NCBI RefSeq assembly: GCF_002283555.1
Contig: NZ_MVOI01000003.1
Coordinates: 1,905,578-1,969,577, forward strand
Direction: 5' to 3'
Length of the DNA stretch: 64,000 nt
Source: Rubrivirga sp. SAORIC476
Lineage (GTDB): Bacteria > Bacteroidota > Rhodothermia > Rhodothermales > Rubricoccaceae
Shown here: positions 48,412 through 56,780 of the stretch, one piece after another
Layout of the letters: every line of letters begins with the position of its first letter
How positions within the stretch are numbered: position 1 is the stretch's first letter
The notes under the pieces: generated by a model
Seen by the model: the letters and a program-made list of their open reading frames with translations, nothing else
The model's database searches: none
Told to the model about the DNA's origin: nothing
Made by a program: the position numbers and the translations under genes

Positions 48412-49749
48412 ATGACTGTGCGCCCCCTCGCTCTCCTCCTCGCCCTCGGCCTGCTCGCCGGGTGCCAGGCCCCCGACGGCCCGCCGCCGCCCGAGGCGGA
48501 GGACCCCGAACTGCTGCACGGCGCGTTCCAGCGGATCACCGACGTGATGACGTACGACATCACGAGCCCCCCGCAGGCTGCCCGCGTCTACGCCTACGTG
48601 TCGGTCGCCGCCTACGAGGCCCTCGCCCCGACCCGCCCCGACCGGGTCTCGCTCACAGGCCAGCTCCGCGACTTCGACGCGCCCCCCCCGCCCGGCGACG
48701 ACGTGCATGGCCCGACGGCTGCGCTCTGGGCCGCCCTCACCGTCGGCGAGGCGCTGACGTTCTCCGACGACCGGGTGGCCGAGTACCGTGCCGAGGCCGA
48801 GCAGGCGCTCCGCGACGCTGGGCTCGGCCGCGCCCGCCTCGCCGCCTCCACGGCGCACGGGGAGGCCGTCGCCCGGCACGTGCTCGCCTGGGCCGCCGCC
48901 GACGGCTATGCCCAGACGCGCAGCGGCCCGGCCTACACCATCTCCGACGAGCCCGGCACGTGGCGCCCGACGCCGCCCGCCTACATGGACGCCATCGAGC
49001 CCAACTGGGCCACGCTGCGCCCGTTCGTGCTCGACTCGGCCGCGCAGTTCAAGCCCGAGCCGCCGCCGCCGTACTCGCTCGCGCCCGGCTCCCCCTTCCG
49101 TCAGCAGGTCGACGACGTGGTCGCGGTGACGAACGCCATGACCGAGGAGCAGCGTGCCATCGCCAGCTTCTGGGACTGCAACCCGTACGTCATGCACACG
49201 CGCGGCCACGCCATGTTCGCCACCAAGAAGATCACGCCGGGGGGCCACTGGATGGGGATCGCCGCCATCGCCAGCCGCCTCGCGGGCGACGACACGGCAG
49301 GCGCAGCCGAGGCCTACGTCCGCACCGCCCTCGCCCTAGCCGACGGCTTCCTCTCGGTGTGGGACGAGAAGTACCGCAGCCGCCTCGTTCGCCCCGAGAC
49401 CGTGATCAACGAGCACATTGACGAGGACTGGGCCCCGCTTCTGCAGACGCCGCCCTTCCCCGAGTACTCCTCCGGTCACAGCGTCATCTCGGGCGCCGCC
49501 GCCGAGGCCCTCACGGCGCTCTACGGCGACGATGTCGCCTTCGACGACGACACCGAGGTGCCCTACGGGCTCCCCGTCCGCTCGTTCGGGTCGTTCCGTG
49601 AGGCGGCTGAGGAGGCGGCCATCAGTCGGCTCTATGGCGGCATCCACTACCGGATGGCCGCCGAGCGCGGCCTCGACCAGGGGCGTGGCATCGGCGCGTT
49701 CCACGTCGAGCGCCTCGACACGCGGACACCCAGCGTGGCCGGGCGGTAG
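48412..49749 (+). CDS. vanadium-dependent haloperoxidase-like PAP2-superfamily lipoprotein
   Basis: 445 residues. Lipobox in LLALGLLAGCQAPDG. The C-terminal half has the three motifs of the PAP2/vanadium haloperoxidase site: KYRSRLVRP (K-x6-RP), YSSGHSVISG (SGH) and SRLYGGIHYRMA (SR-x5-H). The acid phosphatase Asp after the last His is replaced by Ala, which fits haloperoxidases better than phosphatases. The N-terminal half is helical (VYAYVSVAAYEALAP). It could oxidise halides with H2O2 at the surface or periplasm, or be a phosphatase-like enzyme; sequence cannot decide. ATG at 48412 starts the signal peptide. It ends the SusCD/CRTAC1 locus. The 231 nt before it hold no recognised element. 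Confidence 0.85.
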   Translation: MTVRPLALLLALGLLAGCQAPDGPPPPEAEDPELLHGAFQRITDVMTYDITSPPQAARVYAYVSVAAYEALAPTRPDRVSLTGQLRDFDAPPPPGDDVHGPTAALWAALTVGEALTFSDDRVAEYRAEAEQALRDAGLGRARLAASTAHGEAVARHVLAWAAADGYAQTRSGPAYTISDEPGTWRPTPPAYMDAIEPNWATLRPFVLDSAAQFKPEPPPPYSLAPGSPFRQQVDDVVAVTNAMTEEQRAIASFWDCNPYVMHTRGHAMFATKKITPGGHWMGIAAIASRLAGDDTAGAAEAYVRTALALADGFLSVWDEKYRSRLVRPETVINEHIDEDWAPLLQTPPFPEYSSGHSVISGAAAEALTALYGDDVAFDDDTEVPYGLPVRSFGSFREAAEEAAISRLYGGIHYRMAAERGLDQGRGIGAFHVERLDTRTPSVAGR

Positions 49750-49905
49750 CGGGACGGTCGTCTTCCGACGGGATGCGGGGCGCCCTGGCCGCCTCGGTCG
49801 TTCCGCGGAGCGCGCGCCCTGCTCGTCAGTCTCCGGAGGGACCGAAGGCCCCCGTCTCGGCTCTGCGGAAGGTCTAGATTCGAGTCTCCGATCCCACCGC
49901 GTTCG

Positions 49906-50319
49906 ATGCGTCGCCTCGCCGTTCTCCCCCTGCTCCTCGCCACGATCCTCGCCCTGCCCGGCTGCGACAGCGGCTCCGACGCCGTGGGGGTGACGGGCAC
50001 TTGGGAGGGCGTGGTCTACCGCGCCGAGATCCCCGATGCCCCCCGCTACCCGATCACGATCCGGATGCGGGACACCGGCGTGCAGATCACCGGCCAGGGG
50101 TTCGTCGAGGACCTGCCCGACGGTCGCTTCGACTTCGTCATCTACGACGGCTCCTTCCTCGACGGCAATCTGACGCTGGACATCCAGTACGACCGGGTGC
50201 CGTTCCTCGGGACCGTCGCGGGCGTGCTCACCAACGAGGATCCCGGTGAGTTCAGGGGCACCTTCGATGGCGCGGGGGACGCGCGGGGAAGCTTCATCAT
50301 CGAACTGACATCACGCTAG
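49906..50319 (+). CDS. small lipoprotein, 137 aa
   Basis: The N terminus MRRLAVLPLLLATILALPGC is a signal peptide with lipobox (LPGC). The remaining ~115 residues look like an all-beta small-barrel or lipocalin-like fold: VTGTWEGVVYRAE, RYPITIRMRDTGVQITGQG, FDFVIYDGSFLDGNLTLDI, then GEFRGTFDGAGDARGSFIIE. The opening TGTWxG is common in small Rhodothermia lipoproteins. No catalytic residues recognised. It stands between the haloperoxidase-like gene and the DUF1080 gene, same strand; its membership of either locus is unclear. Confidence 0.75.
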   Translation: MRRLAVLPLLLATILALPGCDSGSDAVGVTGTWEGVVYRAEIPDAPRYPITIRMRDTGVQITGQGFVEDLPDGRFDFVIYDGSFLDGNLTLDIQYDRVPFLGTVAGVLTNEDPGEFRGTFDGAGDARGSFIIELTSR

Positions 50320-50436
50320 TGATGGGGGAGGCCGGAGAGGTGTCGGCCCCGGACCTCGCCATCTGGACGTGAAAGGGCTTCCACTCGGGAAGGGAGTGGC
50401 CCTACATTGGCGGACCTTCACGGTCCATTGATCATC

Positions 50437-51162
50437 GTGCGCGTCTTCCTGTCGCTCCTCCTCTGTGTCGCGTTGTCGGCGTGCGGCGGCCTCGCCGGCG
50501 GCGCCGATGGGGCAGATGGCGCCTCGCCCGCCCGCGACCGCGCCGAGGCCGGGTGGGTGGACCTCTTCGACGGCGCCACGCTCGACGGCTGGCACGGCTA
50601 TGCCCGAGCCGACGCGCCCGCTGCGTGGTCCGTCCAGGATGGCCTGCTGACGTTCACGCCCGGCACCGACGATGGCGGCGACCTCGTGGCCCCCGGCACC
50701 TACGGCGACTTCGAACTGGAGGTCGAGTGGAAGGTGGCCGCCTGCGGCAACTCCGGCCTCTTCTACCGCGGCGAGGAGAGCGCCGACCTGGCGCCCATCT
50801 ACCGGACCTCGCTGGAAGCCCAGATCCTCGACGACACCTGCCACCCGGACGCGCGCTTCCCGAGCCACCGCGCGGGCGGCCTCTACGACCTCTACGCGCC
50901 CACCGCCCAGGTCTCACGGCCCGGCGACTGGAACACGCTGCGCATCGTCGCCGACGGAGCGCGCATCGAGCATGTCCTGAACGGCACCCGCATCGTAGAC
51001 GCCGAGCAGGGCTCGGCCGACTGGAACGCCCGGATGGCGGTCAGCAAGTTCCGCGACGCCGAGGCCTTCCCCGGCTACGGCACCCGGCGCGCGGGGATCG
51101 TCGGGCTCCAGGATCACGGCGACACGCTGCAGGTCCGCACCGTTCGCATTCGCACCCTCTAA
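50437..51162 (+). CDS. DUF1080 protein (3-keto-disaccharide hydrolase-like) lipoprotein
   Basis: 241 residues from a GTG at 50437; the lipobox is in VFLSLLLCVALSACGG. Two TTG codons upstream (50407, 50428) could extend it, but the first lies inside a possible -7 box (TACATTGG, 50403-50410). The DUF1080 jelly-roll is clear: GWVDLFDGATLDGWHGY, GDLVAPGTYGDFELEVEWKV, CGNSGLFYRGE, EAQILDDTCHPD, GGLYDLYAP, then DWNTLRIVADG and VGLQDHGDTLQVRTVRIRTL. Members of this family act on 3-keto-glycosides. The genes that follow encode the expected oxidase and isomerases, all on the same strand. Export as a lipoprotein puts it on the membrane side of the pathway. Confidence 0.88.
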   Translation: MRVFLSLLLCVALSACGGLAGGADGADGASPARDRAEAGWVDLFDGATLDGWHGYARADAPAAWSVQDGLLTFTPGTDDGGDLVAPGTYGDFELEVEWKVAACGNSGLFYRGEESADLAPIYRTSLEAQILDDTCHPDARFPSHRAGGLYDLYAPTAQVSRPGDWNTLRIVADGARIEHVLNGTRIVDAEQGSADWNARMAVSKFRDAEAFPGYGTRRAGIVGLQDHGDTLQVRTVRIRTL

Positions 51163-51174
51163 CCCACCGACCAC

Positions 51175-52476
51175 ATGAGCGGGATCAAGGCCAGGCTGAG
51201 CACGATGATGTTCCTGGAGTTCTTCGTCTGGGGCGCCTGGTACACGACGGTCGCCGTCTACATGGCGGCCGAGGGCCTCGGCGACCTCACGCACTGGCCG
51301 TACACGGTCAACCCGCTCGCGGCCATCATCGCGCCGTTCTTCCTGGGGCTCGTCGCCGACCGCTACTTCGCGGCCCAGAAGGTGTTCGGCGTGCTGCACC
51401 TGATCGGCGGCGTGTTCATGCTGGTGGCTCCGAGCCTGATCGGCAACCCGACGCTGTTCATCCTGGCGCTGCTGGCCTACAACCTGGCCTACATGCCCAC
51501 GCTGGGCCTCTCGAACACGATCGCGTTCGAGCAGCTGGACGACCAGGAGAAGGAGTTTCCCATCATCCGCGTGTTCGGGACGCTGGGCTGGATCGTGGCC
51601 GGGCTGGCGATCTCGTTCGTGCTGTCGCCCGTACTGGGTGTCGAGTCGGCCGAGGCGACGGCGTGGCCGCTCTACCTGACCGGCATCGGCTCGCTCATCC
51701 TGGGGGTGTTCTCGTTCACGCTGCCCAACACGCCGCCGGTGGCGAAGGGCCAGCCGGTCTCGATCTCCTCGATCGCGGGCGTCGACGCGTTCAAGCAGCT
51801 CGGCAGCCGCCCGTTCTACATCTTCCTGGCGGCCAGCTTCCTGATCTGCATCCCGCTGGCGGCCTACTACAACTTCACCCAGCTCTTCCTCGGGGCGACG
51901 GGCTTCGAGAACATCGCCGCGACGCAGTCGCTGGGGCAGGTCTCGGAGGTCGTGTTCATGCTGGTGATGCCGCTGCTGTTCGTGCGGTGGGGCGTCAAGT
52001 GGATGCTGGCGGCGGGCATGTTCGCGTGGGTGGTTCGCTACGCGCTCTTCGCCCTCGCCGCGCCCGAGGCCGTGACCTGGATGATCGTGGGCGGCGTGCT
52101 GATCCACGGCATCTGCTACGACTTCTTCTTCGTGACCGGCCAGATCTACGTCGAAAAGAAGAGCACGCCCGCCGTGCGCGGGCAGGCGCAGGGCCTGCTG
52201 GTGCTGGTGACGTACGGCGTCGGCATGCTGATCGGGGCGCAGGTGGCGGGCGCTGTTTACAACTCGTTCCTGGCCGGGCGCGACGCGCTGCCGCTGGCCG
52301 AGTGGACCCAGTTCTGGTGGATCCCGGCGGCCTTCGCGGGCGCGGTGCTCGTTCTGTTCGTGCTCCTCTTCAACGACCGCGTGGACCGCACCACCGCCTC
52401 GGTGGACCCGTCGGGCGACGCACCGGACGCCTCGCTCACCCCGGCATCCGAGGCGGGCGTCCCGGCGGTGACCTAG
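51175..52476 (+). CDS. MFS transporter, nucleoside:H+ symporter type
   Basis: 433 residues with about 12 hydrophobic helices. The start KARLSTMMFLEFFVWGAWYT and the following APFFLGLVADRYFAAQKV match the nucleoside:proton symporter (NupG-like) group of the major facilitator superfamily. This group is frequently found next to Gfo/Idh/MocA and DUF1080 genes and probably carries a sugar or keto-sugar there. Other landmarks are RVFGTLGWIVAGLAISFVL and the C-terminal cytosolic tail rich in Asp and Ala. ATG at 51175, 12 nt after the DUF1080 stop, so co-transcription is very likely. Substrate is inferred from context only. Confidence 0.88.
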   Translation: MSGIKARLSTMMFLEFFVWGAWYTTVAVYMAAEGLGDLTHWPYTVNPLAAIIAPFFLGLVADRYFAAQKVFGVLHLIGGVFMLVAPSLIGNPTLFILALLAYNLAYMPTLGLSNTIAFEQLDDQEKEFPIIRVFGTLGWIVAGLAISFVLSPVLGVESAEATAWPLYLTGIGSLILGVFSFTLPNTPPVAKGQPVSISSIAGVDAFKQLGSRPFYIFLAASFLICIPLAAYYNFTQLFLGATGFENIAATQSLGQVSEVVFMLVMPLLFVRWGVKWMLAAGMFAWVVRYALFALAAPEAVTWMIVGGVLIHGICYDFFFVTGQIYVEKKSTPAVRGQAQGLLVLVTYGVGMLIGAQVAGAVYNSFLAGRDALPLAEWTQFWWIPAAFAGAVLVLFVLLFNDRVDRTTASVDPSGDAPDASLTPASEAGVPAVT

Positions 52477-52559
52477 GCCTGGGGGCGTGGAGCGTGGGCC
52501 TGCCCGCCTCGACGCCTCGTCCGGCACCCCGCGCTCTCCGCTCTTTGCACTCCGATCCC

Positions 52560-53345
52560 ATGTTCAACCCCACCATCGACCGCCGCTCCGCGCTCCGTCG
52601 GCTCTCGGCCGTGCTCGGCGGCGTCGCCACGGCGCCGCTCATGTCGGGCCTCCTCGCCGGGTGCTCCACGCCCGGTGGGTCCGACCTCGCGGCGTACCAG
52701 TTCCAGACGCTCTCCGAGCCGCAGCAGAACCTGTTGGCGGCCCTCGTGGACCAGATCATCCCGGCCACCGACACGCCCGGCGCAGCCGAGGCGGGCGTGC
52801 CGCAGTTCGTGGACCACATGCTGGCCGACTGGTACGCGCCCGAGGAGCGCGACGCCTTCCTCGCCGGCCTCGACGCCGTCGACCGCCGCGCCGAGGGCTC
52901 CTTCGTGGGCCTCGACGACGCGGCCCGCGCCACGCTCGTCGAGGCGATGGATGCCGAGACCTACGGCGAGCAGCCGGGCGCCGTCGGCAGCGAAGCGACA
53001 GCCGACGAGGACGCGCCCGACGGCGATGTCGCCGGGGCGGCCCAGGAGGGCACCTACCAGGCCAGCGAGGAGCAGGAGAACGAGGTCGCGGGCATGCAGG
53101 GAGACCTCGGCGAGGCGATGGAAGATTCCACCGAGGCGGCCCAGGAGGTCGTCACCGGCGAGGGGACGGCATCCGTCGGCGGCGCCCCGGAGGCGCCGCC
53201 GTTCTTCCGCCAGCTCAAGGAGCTCACGCTCGCGGGCTACTACACGTCGGAAGCCGGCGCCACGCAGGAGCTTCAGTGGCTCGCCTCCCCCGGCCGCTAC
53301 GACGCCGACGTTCCCCTCTCCGAGGTCGGCAGCGCCTGGGCCTGA
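52560..53345 (+). CDS. gluconate 2-dehydrogenase subunit 3-family protein (Tat-exported small subunit)
   Basis: 261 residues. The N terminus has a Tat motif RRSALRRL followed by a hydrophobic stretch ending in LLAGCS, so export by Tat and possibly lipid attachment are expected. The family core is present: LSEPQQNLLAALVDQIIPAT ... AGVPQFVDHMLADWY and, at the end, FFRQLKELTLAGYYTSE and LQWLASPGRYDADVPL. These small subunits escort GMC-type flavin dehydrogenases through Tat, and the GMC gene follows after 88 nt. Compared with relatives (about 170-220 residues), it carries an extra acidic, Ala/Gly/Glu-rich stretch between about residues 138 and 210. ATG at 52560 follows CACTCCGATCCC. Confidence 0.88.
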   Translation: MFNPTIDRRSALRRLSAVLGGVATAPLMSGLLAGCSTPGGSDLAAYQFQTLSEPQQNLLAALVDQIIPATDTPGAAEAGVPQFVDHMLADWYAPEERDAFLAGLDAVDRRAEGSFVGLDDAARATLVEAMDAETYGEQPGAVGSEATADEDAPDGDVAGAAQEGTYQASEEQENEVAGMQGDLGEAMEDSTEAAQEVVTGEGTASVGGAPEAPPFFRQLKELTLAGYYTSEAGATQELQWLASPGRYDADVPLSEVGSAWA

Positions 53346-53433
53346 TCCGAGTGATGGGCGACGAGCACTGCGTGATGGGTGCCTCGCCTGTCAGCCCGCC
53401 GTCAACGACCTGATTCCTCTTTCCTGACTCCTG
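53346..53433. repeat. short repeat tract before the GMC gene
   Basis: The gap opens with two GTGATGGG units and closes with CTGATTCCTCTTTCCTGACT plus CCTG directly before the ATG. It is the same G-rich then C/T-rich layout as other gaps in the window (13343-13439, 55204-55256, 57678-57771). Confidence 0.4.
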
Positions 53434-55203
53434 ATGCCTCAGCACTCTCACGGCGCCCCGTCGCTCATCGAAAAAATCCGGACCGTCCAGGTCCAGGCCG
53501 GGTCCGAGCCCTACGACGCTATCGTGATCGGCTCGGGCATGTCCGGCGGCTGGGCGGCCAAGGAACTCACCGAGAAGGGCCTCAAGACGCTCGTGCTGGA
53601 GCGCGGGCGCAACGTCGAGCACGGGGCCGACTACATCACCGAGCACCGGGCTCCTTGGGAGACGCCCTTCCGTGGGCGCGGCGACCGCCGCCACGCCGAG
53701 GAGCGCCAGTTCCGCCAGTCCAAGGCCGGGCCGTACAACGAGAACACAGCCCACTGGTACGTCGACGACGTAGACCACCCCTACGAGACGGGCGAGGACG
53801 GCGCCGCCGACGAGTTCCTGTGGGTCCGCGGCTATCACCTCGGCGGGCGCTCGCTGATGTGGGGGCGCCAGACGTATCGCCTCTCGGAGATGGACTTCAC
53901 GGCCAACGAGCGCGACGGCCGCGGCACCCGCTGGCCGGTCGGCTACGCCGACATCGAGCCGTGGTACGACTACGTGGAGCGGTTCGCGGGCATCTCGGGC
54001 GAGGCGCTCGGGCTCCAGCAACTCCCGGACTCGCAGTTCCTCCCGGCGATGCCGCTGACGGCCGTCGAGCAGCGCGTCCGCGAGTCGATCGCGCGCGACT
54101 TCAACGGGCGCGCGATGACCGTCGGGCGGTGCGCCATTCTGACGCAGCCGCACGAGGGCCGTGCGGGGTGCCACTACTGTGGGCCGTGCGACCGGGGCTG
54201 CACCGCCGGCGCCTACTTCAGTTCGCTCTCGAGCACGCTCCCGGCCGCCCAGGCGACCGGCAACCTGACCGTCCGCCCCAACTCGATCGTCCACTCGCTG
54301 GTGTACGACGAGGACAGCGACCGCGTGACGGGGGTCCGCGTGGTGGACCGCGAGACGAAGGAGGAGCTCGTGTTCAATGCCCGGGTCGTGTTCCTGAACG
54401 CGAGCGCGATCGGGTCAGCGATGATCCTGATGAACTCCAAGACGCCGCGCTTCCCCGACGGCCTCGGCAACCAGTCGGGCCTGCTCGGCAAGGGCATCAT
54501 GGACCACCACTTCATGGTGGGCGCCAACGGCGAGATGCCGGGCTTCGAGGACCGCTACACGTTCGGCAACCGCCCGAACGGCATCTACATCCCGCGCTTC
54601 CAGAACCTCCCCTGGGACCCGTCCTCCAACCGCGACTTCATCCGCGGCTACGGCTACCAGGGTGGGTCAAGCCGGGGCGGCTGGGGCCGCGGCGCCGGGA
54701 TGCCGGGCGTCGGCGTGGCGCTCAAGGAGAGCCTGCACGAGCCCGGCCAGTGGAACTTCTCGATGTTCCCCTTCGGCGAGACGCTCGCCTACGACGACAA
54801 CCGCGTCGAGCTGACCGACGAGGTGGACCAGTGGGGCGTCCCGATCCCGCGCATCATCGGTTCCATCCGCGAGAACGAGCGCCGGATGCGCGAGGGCATG
54901 AAGAACGACGGCGCCGAGATGCTCGAAGCGGCCGGGGCCGTCAACGTGAGCACCTGGGAGGCGAACTACCGCCTCGGCGAGGGCATCCACGAGATGGGCA
55001 CCGCCCGGATGAGCGCGACGCCGGAGACGGGCTGCGTGGACGCGAACAACCGCGTCCACGAGATCCCCAACCTCTACGTCACCGACGGCGCCTTCATGAC
55101 GTCCGCCGGCTGCCAGAACCCGTCGCTGACCTACATGGCCTTCACGGCCCGTGCCGTGGATCACGCCGTCCAAGCGGTCAACAGCGGCGACCTGCGCGTC
55201 TAG
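53434..55203 (+). CDS. GMC-family flavoprotein oxidoreductase, probable glycoside 3-dehydrogenase large subunit
   Basis: 589 residues. The FAD-binding motif IVIGSGMSGGWAAKELTEKG lies near residue 30. The GMC C-terminal domain has GIHEMGTARMSATP (catalytic His) and CQNPSLTYMAFTARA. A Cys-rich stretch GCHYCGPCDRGCTAGAYF near residues 246-263 resembles the segment that holds an iron-sulfur cluster in FAD glucose dehydrogenases. There is no own signal peptide; it should be carried out by the Tat-signalled small subunit encoded just upstream. The enzyme probably oxidises the C3 hydroxyl of glycosides to feed the DUF1080 hydrolase. ATG at 53434. The reaction is inferred from family and context. Confidence 0.88.
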   Translation: MPQHSHGAPSLIEKIRTVQVQAGSEPYDAIVIGSGMSGGWAAKELTEKGLKTLVLERGRNVEHGADYITEHRAPWETPFRGRGDRRHAEERQFRQSKAGPYNENTAHWYVDDVDHPYETGEDGAADEFLWVRGYHLGGRSLMWGRQTYRLSEMDFTANERDGRGTRWPVGYADIEPWYDYVERFAGISGEALGLQQLPDSQFLPAMPLTAVEQRVRESIARDFNGRAMTVGRCAILTQPHEGRAGCHYCGPCDRGCTAGAYFSSLSSTLPAAQATGNLTVRPNSIVHSLVYDEDSDRVTGVRVVDRETKEELVFNARVVFLNASAIGSAMILMNSKTPRFPDGLGNQSGLLGKGIMDHHFMVGANGEMPGFEDRYTFGNRPNGIYIPRFQNLPWDPSSNRDFIRGYGYQGGSSRGGWGRGAGMPGVGVALKESLHEPGQWNFSMFPFGETLAYDDNRVELTDEVDQWGVPIPRIIGSIRENERRMREGMKNDGAEMLEAAGAVNVSTWEANYRLGEGIHEMGTARMSATPETGCVDANNRVHEIPNLYVTDGAFMTSAGCQNPSLTYMAFTARAVDHAVQAVNSGDLRV

Positions 55204-55256
55204 AGGGTACCGGGTACCCGCGTGACCGTGCCCCGTACCTCATACCCCGTACCTCC
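55204..55256. repeat. GGTACC-type repeat tract before the Gfo/Idh gene
   Basis: GGGTACC-GGGTACCC at the left and CCCCGTACCTCATACCCCGT plus ACCTCC at the right, the last repeat abutting the ATG. The palindromic left part can pair with the right part. Confidence 0.45.
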
Positions 55257-56690
55257 ATGCACCGCCGCTCCTTCGTCCGCACCGCCGCCGCGGCCTCCGT
55301 CGCCCCCCTCATCGTGCCGCGGCACGTGCTCGGTGGGGTCGGTTTCGTGGCCCCGAGCGACACGGTCGCCGTCGGCATCATCGGCGCCGGGGGCATGGGC
55401 GCCTCCAACGCGGCGCCGCTGGCTATGATGGACGACGTCCGCATCGCGGCGATCGCAGACGTGGACATGGGCCGGGTGGCCGAGGCCGTCTCGGGCCGCC
55501 TCGGGTCCGACAACCCCGGGAGCCGCGCCGCCGGGGCCGCCCTCCGCGATGCCTACGACGGCGCCGCCCGCTTTGCCGACTACCGCGAGATGCTCGCCGG
55601 GGTGGACGACCTCGACGGCGTCGTGATCGCGACGCCCGACCACCACCACGCGCTCGCGGCGCTGCTGGCGATGGACCGCGGGCTCGCCGTCTACTGTCAG
55701 AAGCCGCTGACGTTCACCGTCGACGAGAGCCGGCGTCTGGCCGCGAAGGCGGCCCAGACGGGCGTCGTGACGCAGATGGGCAACCAGGGCCACTCGGGCG
55801 ACGACGGCCGCCGCGTGGTCGAGATGGTCCGCGCGGGCGTGCTCGGGCCCGTCCGCGCCGTCCAGTCCTGGACGAACCGGCCCAACGGCTGGTGGCCGCA
55901 GGGCGTCCCCGCGACCGACCCGGCGCCCGTCCCAGCCGACCTCCCGTGGGACGTGTACCTCGGGCCCAACCCCGAGCAGCCGTACCGCCCCGGCATCCAC
56001 CCGTTCGGGTGGCGTGGGTGGGTCGGCTTCGGCGTCGGCTCGCTCGGCGACATGGGCGCGCACCTCGTCGACTTCCCCGTGTGGGCGCTCGACCTGCCGC
56101 GCCCGAGCCGCGTCGAGACGCGCCACACGCCGTGGGGCGGCGACCGCGACGCCCCGGCGACCTATCCGCTCGCGACCGTCACCAGCTACCACTTCGACGG
56201 CTGCGGGCCCGAGGCGGGCATGGCGGACGCGGGGCAGCCGGTCGAGATGACGTGGTACGACGGCGGCCTCCTCCCGCCGACGCCCGCCAACGCGCCCGAG
56301 GGCTTCACGCTCGACCCCAACGGGGGCGTCATCTTCATCGGCGAGCGCGGCTTGCTGATCCACGAGACGTACGGCACCAACCCGCGTTTTCTCCCGGCCG
56401 CGCCGGACCTCGACCTGGAGGCCGAGGCCGCGGCAGTCCCGGTGTCACTTCCGCGCATCCAGGACGGCATCCGCGGTCACGAGGGCAACTGGATCCGCGC
56501 CATCCAGGGCACGGAGGCCATCTCCTGTCCCTTCGACTACGCGGCGCACCTCAACGAGATCATGCTCCTCGGCGTCGCCGCGATGAGCGCGGGCCATCCG
56601 ATCTCAGTCGCGCCCGACGGTACCGTCACCAACCACGATGCCTCCATCCTGACGCGGGCATACCGCGAGGGGTGGGCGCTCCCTGCATGA
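55257..56690 (+). CDS. Tat-exported Gfo/Idh/MocA-family oxidoreductase
   Basis: 477 residues. Tat signal RRSFVRTAAAASVAPLIVP. Rossmann fold VAVGIIGAGGMGASNAAPL, followed by VVIATPDHHHALAALLAM and the conserved Lys in YCQKPLTF (usually EKP). The C-terminal alpha/beta domain has VGFGVGSLGDMGAHLVDFPV and the helical end HLNEIMLLGVAAMSAG. Exported members of this family are common in Planctomycetes and Bacteroidota and oxidise or reduce sugar hydroxyls with tightly bound NAD(P). Here it likely acts with the GMC enzyme and the two isomerases in the periplasm. ATG at 55257 begins the Tat signal. Confidence 0.9.
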   Translation: MHRRSFVRTAAAASVAPLIVPRHVLGGVGFVAPSDTVAVGIIGAGGMGASNAAPLAMMDDVRIAAIADVDMGRVAEAVSGRLGSDNPGSRAAGAALRDAYDGAARFADYREMLAGVDDLDGVVIATPDHHHALAALLAMDRGLAVYCQKPLTFTVDESRRLAAKAAQTGVVTQMGNQGHSGDDGRRVVEMVRAGVLGPVRAVQSWTNRPNGWWPQGVPATDPAPVPADLPWDVYLGPNPEQPYRPGIHPFGWRGWVGFGVGSLGDMGAHLVDFPVWALDLPRPSRVETRHTPWGGDRDAPATYPLATVTSYHFDGCGPEAGMADAGQPVEMTWYDGGLLPPTPANAPEGFTLDPNGGVIFIGERGLLIHETYGTNPRFLPAAPDLDLEAEAAAVPVSLPRIQDGIRGHEGNWIRAIQGTEAISCPFDYAAHLNEIMLLGVAAMSAGHPISVAPDGTVTNHDASILTRAYREGWALPA

Positions 56691-56780
56691 CGAGCGAGGG
56701 GGGACGCGCGAAGGGTTCTGCCGATGGACACCCTCGCCGACGACGCCTCTTCGCCCCTCCTTCTCCACCACCCATCACCG

